This document shows, in pieces, positions 1-4,999 of a stretch of DNA of 5,306 nucleotides; the stretch's first letter is position 1, and each line of letters starts with the position of its first letter. A program made the translations under genes and the position numbers. The notes under the pieces were generated by a model. It did not search any database, was not told where the DNA came from, and was given only the letters and a program-made list of their open reading frames with translations. The stretch lies in NCBI GenBank assembly GCA_003162255.1, contig PMMJ01000459.1, positions 13,228 to 18,533 of the forward strand. The letters run 5' to 3'. The stretch comes from Acidobacteriaceae bacterium. GTDB taxonomy: Bacteria > Acidobacteriota > Terriglobia > Terriglobales > Acidobacteriaceae.

Positions 1-477
1 GTACTCGCTGGCCACCGCGCGGCCATGCGCCTGAAACCAGTACAACACCAGTTGCCGCTCTCCCGCTTTTGCCACCACGTAGCGATTGACCGGGAACGAA
101 GAGCCGTCGGAGCGTGCAATCCGCACCACCTCGCGCGAGGTCGGAACCCATCCCGCTCCCGGCAGGCAGTGGTTCGGCGAGTGGATTGTATCGCCCGCTT
201 TTTGCGAGGGAAAGTATGCAATGTAGAGATCGATCCATGGCTGCGGCTGGCTCGCGTTTTCGTAATCGCGCACCAGAAAGTCGCCCGGTCCGAGAACGTC
301 GAGAGTTTGCTGGTCAAGGACGCTGTCGGTTCCCGTCCAGCCACCAATCTGCAGGGGAAGGGAACTAAGAGACGCTCGCGGCGGAAAATACTCGCTGCGC
401 GAATGGGCCTGGAGCACGAGCGCCGTAGCCAACATCAGCACAGCTGCAATCCCGAAGCGAAGTGACCCGGCCCTCAC
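1..477 (-). CDS. epsI: EpsI-family exosortase-associated protein, C-terminus cut by window edge
   Basis: I translated this from the reverse strand; it stays open for 159 codons to the window edge. An N-terminal hydrophobic segment (about residues 8-24) looks like a membrane anchor or signal. Typical EpsI (DUF3485) landmarks follow: a GGW at 45-47, VRDY at 69-72, LYIAYFPSQ at 84-92, the signature IHSPNHCLPGAGW at 98-110 with its conserved His and Cys, and LYWFQAHGR at 145-153. EpsI proteins accompany exosortases, as separate genes or fused to them. Their exact biochemical role is unsettled, so assisting the exosortase at the inner membrane is inferred from linkage. The GTG start overlaps the exosortase stop by four bases (GTGA), and a strong GGAGGTG lies about eight bases upstream. 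Full-length relatives run to roughly 200-230 residues, so the last quarter or so is outside the window. Confidence 0.93.
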   Translation of the reverse strand, partial: MRAGSLRFGIAAVLMLATALVLQAHSRSEYFPPRASLSSLPLQIGGWTGTDSVLDQQTLDVLGPGDFLVRDYENASQPQPWIDLYIAYFPSQKAGDTIHSPNHCLPGAGWVPTSREVVRIARSDGSSFPVNRYVVAKAGERQLVLYWFQAHGRAVASEY

Positions 478-1382
478 GCGGATTTCACCTCCGCCCCGCT
501 TTTCCAGATAATCGAGATTGCGCGGTGCACAGCCAGCAGCATGATCAGCGCCACCACAAAGATCAGCCATCCCTCAAAGGTGTGGAAAAATCCTTCCGCT
601 TTGTCGGGGTCCCAGTACTGCACCAGCAGCCCGGTCCCAAAAACGCGAAAGCTGTTGGCCGCCACCGCGATCGGGACCGCCGAGAGTGCCAGCACCACCC
701 GCACCCACACCCGAGTCTCCATGAGATAGCCGTAGATAATAGCCAGCGTGACGAGGGTTAGTAGCGACCGGATTCCGCTGCACGCTTCCGCCACGTCCAG
801 CGGCATCGAGGCAAGCACAATCACATTCCCCTGCCGCAGCACCGGAACTCCGGCTAGTTCCAGCAGTCCAGTGGCCAGCTTTGAGGCCAGCAACTGCAGC
901 GGAAAGGTGATCTGCTGCAGAATCAGCGTAGGGATCGGGATCATCAGAATCAGAAACGCCCAAGGGAACAGGACCGCGCGAAAGAACGTCCAGCCCTCAA
1001 AAAGAACGATCAGCCCCGCCAGCAGGACGAGCAGCGATACCCGTGAGAAAAACAACTCCGCGCCCAAGACTCCCAGAACCAGCATAAGCAGGCCCAACAC
1101 CAGCAGCGGAAGACCCGTCCACGATGGGGCCGGCACAATTGCTCTCAGTTTCGCGCGGTCCTGCCAGAGAACAAACAAAGCAAAGAGGGGAACGAAGATC
1201 CCGTGCTCGAAGTTCGGATCGCGGGCGGGCCCGACCCACTGCAGGAAAAGCCGAGCGAGAATCGAGGCGTAAAGCCAGACGATCAGCAGCAGCAGCGCCA
1301 CCACTTGCCAGCGGGGCATCTTGAATGAAAACCGATCCTCCCTCGTTGTGAGGAGCGGAACTTCTTCGGCTGAGTTACTCAT
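474..1382 (-). CDS. Exosortase (EpsH/Xrt family transmembrane transpeptidase)
   Basis: This is a polytopic inner-membrane protein of 302 residues with about eight hydrophobic segments. It has the exosortase catalytic set: Cys in EACSGIRSL (about residue 201), Arg in ANSFRV (about 246) and His in GFFHTFEGW (about 267). An N-terminal HGIFVPL and a central IPIPTL followed by LLASKLA also fit the family. Exosortases are thought to cleave and transfer proteins with PEP-CTERM-like sorting tails at the membrane, usually in exopolysaccharide-producing bacteria. The EACSGIRSL form differs from the DACSGLRYL form that I associate with proteobacterial XrtA, so I give no subfamily letter. I chose the ATG at 1382. 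An in-frame GTG at 1448 would add 22 Arg-rich residues without a convincing ribosome site; the ATG itself has only AGGTG twelve bases upstream, so the start is uncertain. The gene is coupled to epsI and divergent from the export genes. Confidence 0.93.
   Translation of the reverse strand: MSNSAEEVPLLTTREDRFSFKMPRWQVVALLLLIVWLYASILARLFLQWVGPARDPNFEHGIFVPLFALFVLWQDRAKLRAIVPAPSWTGLPLLVLGLLMLVLGVLGAELFFSRVSLLVLLAGLIVLFEGWTFFRAVLFPWAFLILMIPIPTLILQQITFPLQLLASKLATGLLELAGVPVLRQGNVIVLASMPLDVAEACSGIRSLLTLVTLAIIYGYLMETRVWVRVVLALSAVPIAVAANSFRVFGTGLLVQYWDPDKAEGFFHTFEGWLIFVVALIMLLAVHRAISIIWKSGAEVKSA
486..492 (-). promoter_or_regulatory. Ribosome binding site for epsI
   Basis: On the minus strand this reads GGAGGTG, inside the last codons of the exosortase gene and eight bases before the GTG start at 477. 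It supports the GTG start and translational coupling of the two genes. Confidence 0.65.
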
Positions 1383-1407
1383 AGGGCGCGCTTGCACCTG
1401 AGAATAT

Positions 1408-1425
1408 GCGAAAGCAAGCCTTCGC
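1408..1425 (-). other. Small hairpin in the exosortase leader
   Basis: On the minus strand GCGAAGG and CTTTCGC (one G-T pair) flank a four-base loop, CTTG, giving a 7-pair stem 26-43 bases upstream of the ATG at 1382. It has no U-tract, so it is not a terminator. It could affect translation or be chance. If the GTG at 1448 were the true start, it would be coding sequence. Confidence 0.25.
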
Positions 1426-1502
1426 GCAAAGTGAAACCGGTACCGCACTCAGGCTTCGAGGTTCAACCGCTGCGACCTGCCGAAGCCGTGATTCTCTCGC
1501 AG

Positions 1503-1526
1503 TTTGAAACCTTGAAACTTTGAGAC
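1503..1526. repeat. Three tandem 8-base units (TTTGAAAC type)
   Basis: The units are TTTGAAAC (1503-1510), CTTGAAAC (1511-1518) and TTTGAGAC (1519-1526), adjacent with no spacer and one mismatch each from the first. The 8-base period does not match the helical turn. It could be an iterated binding site or a remnant of a microsatellite-like spacer repeat. Confidence 0.6.
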
Positions 1527-1575
1527 TCTGCCCCCCCGCTTTCTCGCAGCACTTTATCCCCAAGACAGTGGGAAA

Positions 1576-1593
1576 GTAATCCCCATAGATTAC
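1576..1593. promoter_or_regulatory. Inverted repeat GTAATC-N6-GATTAC, possible operator
   Basis: There are perfect 6-base arms at 1576-1581 and 1588-1593 with a 6-base spacer. The arm-centre spacing of 12 bases is close to one helical turn, as expected for a dimeric HTH protein. It lies about 50 bases upstream of the TATAAT on the plus strand. Which protein binds, if any, cannot be told from the sequence. Confidence 0.35.
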
Positions 1594-1600
1594 CTGGCGC

Positions 1601-1620
1601 ATGGGTAATAAATTTCCCAT
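1601..1620. promoter_or_regulatory. 20-base near-palindrome ATGGG...CCCAT, possible operator
   Basis: The arms ATGGG (1601-1605) and CCCAT (1616-1620) enclose AAT/ATT pairs. Only one position per arm (1606/1615) and the centre pair fail to match. It ends about 20 bases before the TATAAT, so it would overlap or abut the -35 position. A related GGGAAA...CCCC arrangement lies at 1570-1584. Confidence 0.4.
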
Positions 1621-1640
1621 TTATCCGCAATGTGGTAACG

Positions 1641-1646
1641 TATAAT
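1641..1646 (+). promoter_or_regulatory. Candidate -10 element (TATAAT) for the regulator
   Basis: This is a perfect TATAAT on the plus strand in otherwise GC-rich DNA. The -35 position, 17 bases upstream (1618-1623), reads CATTTA and is weak, which would fit an activated promoter. It would give a leader of about 100 bases to the ATG at 1758 or about 170 to the ATG at 1824. Confidence 0.4.
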
Positions 1647-1823
1647 CCGTGTTGCGATCCAGGGTCTGGTGGCAAGTCGTTGAATCATAGCCATATATCG
1701 TTCCAGTGAGGCGCACCCATTTCTGATCGGAATGGCAGCACGTGTGCTCTAGACGGTATGAGCCTTTTGTCCAAGATGTCTCCCCCCGCATGTCTTGGCC
1801 GCGCAAGAGTGAAGCGGATTAGC

Positions 1824-2765
1824 ATGGACTTCGACAAAACCGAAATCCTGGCAAGTGCCGCAGCGCCACAAAATGGCGGCGCTCGCGTCTGGCTGGAGAG
1901 CGTCAGCGCCGGCATGCGCACCGTCGAAGCCGTGATCCGCGAGTTGTCGCAAAATGACGTTCCCGTGCTGGTCGTCGCCGAGCATGGTTCCGGCAAGGCG
2001 GCAGCGGCAGCGCGCATTCATGTTCTTTCCAGTCGCGCCGCGGAGCCCTTTCTGGTCTATCAGGCGCGTGAGACCGGCGAAGCAACTCTGGCGGCTTGCG
2101 ACGCTCAAGGTGGAACCATCTATCTGCAGGAAGTCGGAGACCTCACCTCGGCGGCCCAGAAGGAACTGGTTCGCCAGATCGCTTTGCATGGCAATGGCAA
2201 TGGCGACGCTCCGCGCCGCGTGCCGCGCTTCATTTGCGGAACCTCGCGCGAGTTGGAGCCCGAAGTCAAGGCCGGCAAGTTCCGCGAAGACCTTTATTAT
2301 GGAATCAGCGGAGTTTGTTTGCGGCTGCCCCCGCTGCGTCAGCGGAAAGAAGATATTCCTGCTCTGCGCGACTGGTTTCTCTCCGCCGCCGCACGCGATT
2401 TCTCCCGTGCCGTGCCGGCGCTCAGCCCCGAAACCCAACATTTCTTCCAGGAGTACAGCTGGCCGGGAAATATTCGCGAACTGAAAGATGCAGCTCGAGC
2501 CATTGTTGCGCTCGGCGATGAAGCCCTCGCCATGGGAGGATTGCGCTCTCTCTTACGGCGCGTTGACCGCGGCAATAGCGGAGAGAAAGTTTCTCTCAAA
2601 GACGCCGCGCGCGCCGCCTCCCGCGAAGCCGAGAGGGAACTCATCTTGCAGGTCTTGACGCGCACTCGCTGGAACCGGCGCCGAGCCGCTCAGGAGTTAC
2701 AGATTAGCTACAAAGCGCTTCTCTACAAGCTGAAGCAGATCGGGTACGAAGAGTACGGAGCATGA
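1824..2765 (+). CDS. AAA+ / Fis-type HTH regulator derived from sigma-54 activators, degenerate ATPase
   Basis: A 313-residue protein with a bacterial enhancer-binding AAA+ domain and a C-terminal Fis-type HTH (about 268-313; RRAAQELQISYKALLYKLK). It has no N-terminal receiver or PAS domain, unlike the PrsR-type regulators of PEP-CTERM loci. In order: a Walker A-like AEHGSGKA (52-59, first Gly replaced by Ala, Lys kept); a Walker B-like IYLQEVGD (99-106, Asp replaced by Gln); a sensor I-like FICGTSRELE (136-145); FREDLYYGI (153-161), with the first arginine finger kept and the second replaced by Gly; LPPLRQRKEDIP; and a sensor II WPGNIREL (213-220). The stretch between Walker A and B is about 20 residues shorter than in PspF/NtrC, and GAFTGA is absent. 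It probably does not activate sigma-54. The start is uncertain: an ATG at 1758 would add 22 residues with less typical codons, and neither start has a clear ribosome site. Control of the flanking genes is inferred from position. Confidence 0.85.
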   Translation: MDFDKTEILASAAAPQNGGARVWLESVSAGMRTVEAVIRELSQNDVPVLVVAEHGSGKAAAAARIHVLSSRAAEPFLVYQARETGEATLAACDAQGGTIYLQEVGDLTSAAQKELVRQIALHGNGNGDAPRRVPRFICGTSRELEPEVKAGKFREDLYYGISGVCLRLPPLRQRKEDIPALRDWFLSAAARDFSRAVPALSPETQHFFQEYSWPGNIRELKDAARAIVALGDEALAMGGLRSLLRRVDRGNSGEKVSLKDAARAASREAERELILQVLTRTRWNRRRAAQELQISYKALLYKLKQIGYEEYGA

Positions 2766-2837
2766 CGCGGTGTCCGGGAGTGCGCGTAACAGCTAGCTTT
2801 CGGGATTTCCGGTGGAGCGAAAATGATCGAGAATCCA

Positions 2838-2850
2838 GTCCCGGAGGGAC
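2838..2850. repeat. Small palindrome GTCCC-GGA-GGGAC in the regulator/export spacer
   Basis: Perfect 5-base arms surround GGA, followed directly by GACCGAG. Short GTCCC/GGGAC palindromes of this style resemble REP-like intergenic elements, but a single copy in the window cannot show dispersal. A regulator site is the alternative. No U-tract follows, so it is not a terminator. Confidence 0.4.
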
Positions 2851-2871
2851 GACCGAGTTATCGTCGCACAC

Positions 2872-2897
2872 TAAGGGCGTGAGAGGAATAAGGGCGT
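2872..2897 (+). promoter_or_regulatory. Direct repeat TAAGGGCGT x2 ahead of the export gene
   Basis: TAAGGGCGT occurs at 2872-2880 and 2889-2897, 17 bases start to start, just upstream of the ribosome site of the Wza-like gene. It lies in the leader of that gene. It could be a protein-binding site or chance; I see no recognisable promoter hexamers nearby. Confidence 0.3.
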
Positions 2898-2900
2898 TTA

Positions 2901-2906
2901 GAGGAG
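2901..2906 (+). promoter_or_regulatory. Ribosome binding site fixing the export-gene start
   Basis: GAGGAG stands five bases before the ATG at 2912. It decides against the in-frame ATG at 2762, which would add 50 residues with no signal-peptide character ahead of the real signal peptide. Confidence 0.8.
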
Positions 2907-2911
2907 AAGAT

Positions 2912-3514
2912 ATGAAATCAATATGGGCAGGGCTTGCGGCACTCATTCTGATCAGCAGCATTGCGTTGGCGCAGGACGCGCCTGCCGCCGCCCCCGCTTC
3001 CGACAAGACAATAGCCGCCAGCAGCCAAGCCGGACCCGAGTATGTCATTGGCCCCGAGGATGTGCTCCACGTCGCGGTGTGGAAAGAAGCCGACCTCACC
3101 GCCACTTTGCCGGTCCGCCCCGACGGCAAGATCTCTCTTCCCTTGCTCAACGATGTGCAGGCCGCGGGCCTGACGCCTCAGCAATTGGCTGCTTCGCTCA
3201 CCGAGAAGCTGAAAAAATATGTCGCCGACCCCAACGTTACCGTGGTGGTGACGCAAATCAACAGCAAGCGGATCTACCTGACCGGCGAGGTGTTGCACGC
3301 CGGGGTCATGACCATGTTACCCAACATGACCGTTATGCAAGCCTTGTCCAGCGCCGGATTAAGCCAGTTTGCCAACACGAAGCGCATTTACGTCCTGCGC
3401 AACGAAAACGGCAAACAGCAGAAGCTGCCCGTGAACTATCGCAAGCTGGTCAAAGGGGAGCAGATCGAACAGAACTATCTGTTGCAGCCGGGGGATACAA
3501 TTGTCGTCCCGTAA
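2912..3514 (+). CDS. Short Wza-like polysaccharide export protein (OPX family)
   Basis: A 200-residue secreted protein. The N-terminus MKSIWAGLAALILISSIALA is a Sec signal peptide with probable cleavage after Ala20. There is no lipobox Cys, so it is not a lipoprotein, unlike Wza. The polysaccharide export domain spans about 43-115 (YVIGPEDVLHVAVW, VRPDGKISLPLL, VADPNVTVVV) and one SLBB-like domain about 118-195, ending in LQPGDTIVVP. OPX proteins form the periplasmic conduit for capsule and exopolysaccharide export. This one stops right after the SLBB domain and lacks the further domains and the outer-membrane helix of long Wza proteins (about 380 residues), so another protein must open the outer membrane. 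The barrel gene starting 30 bases downstream is the obvious partner. It is probably co-transcribed with the genes that follow; the 146-base gap from the regulator may hold its own promoter. Confidence 0.92.
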   Translation: MKSIWAGLAALILISSIALAQDAPAAAPASDKTIAASSQAGPEYVIGPEDVLHVAVWKEADLTATLPVRPDGKISLPLLNDVQAAGLTPQQLAASLTEKLKKYVADPNVTVVVTQINSKRIYLTGEVLHAGVMTMLPNMTVMQALSSAGLSQFANTKRIYVLRNENGKQQKLPVNYRKLVKGEQIEQNYLLQPGDTIVVP

Positions 3515-3531
3515 AGAATACGCGGTCCAGT

Positions 3532-3537
3532 AAAGGA
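3532..3537 (+). promoter_or_regulatory. Ribosome binding site for the beta-barrel gene
   Basis: AAAGGA lies seven bases before the GTG at 3545. The competing ATG at 3554, three codons on, has only GGTGA (3544-3548) as a ribosome site. Either start leaves an intact signal peptide. Confidence 0.5.
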
Positions 3538-3544
3538 TCTGCCG

Positions 3545-4960
3545 GTGAAAAGCATGGCAAAAACGCAAACAATCCGGTTGGCGCTCCTGGTTTTCGGCAT
3601 GAGCCTGTGCGCCGCCGCCCAGACCAGTTCCCCGTCTCAGCCAGAGACCACGCCGGCTCCCGCCTTCGGCCAGAACGCGCCGGTCCTGAACCCGGAGAAC
3701 CCGCCGGTCACTGGCCTCGATGAGCCTGGGCTCAGTCTCCACGCGGCCACCCGTAGCTTTGTCTCGCCCGCGTTGCAGGTGAGCGAAGCGGCGGACACGA
3801 ATGGCGGCAACCAGTTCGGCAAGAGCGACGTGGAATCGATCACCCGCGTTTTCGGAGCTCTCGATCTCCAGCAATTCTGGCCCAAGAGTGATCTCTTTCT
3901 CGAGTATCTCGGCGGCGGAGCGTTCTACAGCAGTCCTTATGACGCCAAGCAGATGCATGCCGCCGGCCTGGAAGCCGTGACCCGCTGGCGAACTGGCCAA
4001 GTCGCGCTGCGCGATGGCTTCAGTTATTTGCCCGACGGTTCGTTTCAAGTCGGCACCTTTGGGGGCCTGCCAGGGCTGGGTATTGCCACCGGCGGCTTGG
4101 GCCTCGGAGTCATGGGTGGTGGTTTGCCCGGCATGGGCAACATCTCCGGTCAGCTAGGTTCGATTGGAGACATTCCCCGGCTCGCCAACACCGCAATTCT
4201 CGATGCCATTCAGGCTATCAATCCGGTCTCCGCCATCACCGTGGCGGGCGGATTCAACAACGCTCATTTCTACGATCCCACCAATACTCTGATCAACAGC
4301 GACGAACTCACCATTGAGGGTGGATACAGCCATCTGCTTTCCCGCCACGATCAGCTTGGCCTGATCTACGCTTTTCAGTTGATTCAATTTCCCCAGGTTA
4401 CCGGCGGCCAGATTTATAACCACGTCGTCAATGTGCGCTGGAGTCACACTCTCTCCGGCAGGATGAGCTTGATTGCCGGAGCTGGTCCGCAGTACACCGA
4501 GCTGGAAGTGGGCGGCTACTACACCCATTGGTCGCTGAGCGCGCGAGTTCAGTTGCGCTACAAGTTAGGCCGCGGCGCCTTGGTTGCAGCCTACGAGAAA
4601 TTCACTTCCCCAGGATCGGGCTTCTACGCCGGCGCCAGTACTCAGGCGGTGAGGGCGGGGTATACACGCCCGCTGGGACGCACTTGGGAGTTCTATGGCG
4701 ATCTCGGCTACTCCCATAACCACGAACTCCAGAGCCTGACGGATTTTGGCGTAAGTGCGTCCAGCTACAACGAAGGCTCTGGCGGAGTCATCCTCCGCAA
4801 ACACCTGGGACGTTCCTACGATTTCTTTACCGTGTATCGGTTCGGCGAGCTGGCCTTTAGTTCTCCCGTTACCATAGGCGGCGTCTCCGGCAGGACTACA
4901 CAGCGGCAAAGCGGCGCCATTGGGGTGGAATGGCATCCCAGGCCGACTCGCATCGAATAA
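3545..4960 (+). CDS. Outer-membrane beta-barrel protein of the exopolysaccharide locus
   Basis: A 471-residue protein (468 if the ATG at 3554 is used). A signal peptide covers about residues 1-25 (RLALLVFGMSLCAAAQ, cleavage near CAAA/Q). A Pro-rich linker (29-56) follows. From about 97 on there are many short alternating hydrophobic/polar segments rich in Tyr, Phe and Gly, typical of membrane beta strands, such as ELTIEGGYSHL, QLGLIYAFQLIQF, VVNVRWSHTL, ARVQLRYKL and EFYGDLGYSH. The last strand-like stretch is QSGAIGVEWHP, ending in RIE rather than a terminal aromatic. Residues 169-207 form a Gly-rich insert with two GGLPG(L/M)G copies. I cannot name the family; it resembles the barrel porins found in exosortase/EPS loci. 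Tight spacing after the short OPX gene and before the Wzz-like gene points to a polysaccharide exit pore. That role is inference. Confidence 0.82.
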   Translation: MKSMAKTQTIRLALLVFGMSLCAAAQTSSPSQPETTPAPAFGQNAPVLNPENPPVTGLDEPGLSLHAATRSFVSPALQVSEAADTNGGNQFGKSDVESITRVFGALDLQQFWPKSDLFLEYLGGGAFYSSPYDAKQMHAAGLEAVTRWRTGQVALRDGFSYLPDGSFQVGTFGGLPGLGIATGGLGLGVMGGGLPGMGNISGQLGSIGDIPRLANTAILDAIQAINPVSAITVAGGFNNAHFYDPTNTLINSDELTIEGGYSHLLSRHDQLGLIYAFQLIQFPQVTGGQIYNHVVNVRWSHTLSGRMSLIAGAGPQYTELEVGGYYTHWSLSARVQLRYKLGRGALVAAYEKFTSPGSGFYAGASTQAVRAGYTRPLGRTWEFYGDLGYSHNHELQSLTDFGVSASSYNEGSGGVILRKHLGRSYDFFTVYRFGELAFSSPVTIGGVSGRTTQRQSGAIGVEWHPRPTRIE

Positions 4961-4967
4961 TTTTCTT

Positions 4968-4984
4968 GGCCGCCTCGGGTGGCC
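4968..4984 (+). other. Hairpin between barrel and chain-length genes
   Basis: GGCCGCC (4968-4974) and GGTGGCC (4978-4984) can form a 7-pair stem with one G-T pair and a three-base loop. It is not followed by a T-run, so it is not a Rho-independent terminator. It sits 15 bases before the ATG at 5000 and could modulate translation or RNA stability between the two cistrons. Confidence 0.35.
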
Positions 4985-4999
4985 GGATTGGTGAACTGT

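Larger units (their letters stand above)
1553..1648. repeat. Imperfect direct repeat of about 30 bases, two copies
   Basis: TTTATCCCCAA (1553-1563) and TTTATCCGCAA (1620-1630) match at 10 of 11 bases. Each is followed by a GTGG-containing segment and then TAATCC (1577-1582 and 1643-1648), with 13 and 12 bases between. The second copy includes the TATAAT at 1641-1646. The pattern suggests a duplicated binding site around a promoter, or a small local duplication that has diverged. Confidence 0.45.
1383..1823. other. Divergent intergenic region between exosortase and regulator
   Basis: I see no convincing gene here. The short open frames inside lack family features and ribosome sites. The region must hold the promoters of both arms. 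Its middle part (about 1500-1650) is more A/T-rich than the flanks and contains tandem 8-base units, several inverted repeats, an imperfect 30-base direct repeat and a TATAAT, listed separately. A C7 run lies at 1531-1537, and an AGCAC-GT-GTGCT inverted repeat lies at 1737-1748, just before the ATG at 1758. No Rho-independent terminator or tRNA is visible. Confidence 0.7.

Noticed and set aside
25..465. Plus-strand open frame of 146 residues at the left end
   Set aside because: It lies antisense to the epsI coding sequence, which has clear family motifs; the plus-strand product is Arg-rich and featureless.
748..1272. Plus-strand open frame of 174 residues
   Set aside because: It is antisense to the exosortase membrane segments. 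Its Ser/Arg-rich, low-information sequence is what the complement of hydrophobic codons gives.
1503..1526. Short tandem units considered as a CRISPR remnant
   Set aside because: The units are 8 bases with no spacers between them, unlike CRISPR repeats, and no cas gene is present.
1375..1675. Small minus-strand frames in the divergent region
   Set aside because: They run through the tandem octamers and inverted repeats, have no ribosome site and no family resemblance.
1670..1684. Possible sigma-54 promoter (TGGCAAG...TTGAA)
   Set aside because: The spacing between the two blocks is one base short and the -12 GC is missing, so it does not meet the consensus.
1749..2441. Minus-strand open frame of 230 residues
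   Set aside because: It is antisense to the AAA+ regulator, whose conserved motifs fix the coding strand. Long antisense frames are common in GC-rich genes.
2923..3723. Plus-strand open frame of 266 residues in another phase
   Set aside because: It overlaps the export gene, which has a signal peptide and conserved domains, and reads into the barrel gene out of phase.
3359..4048. Minus-strand open frame of 229 residues
   Set aside because: It straddles two plus-strand genes and their spacer on the opposite strand, and has no recognisable domain or ribosome site.
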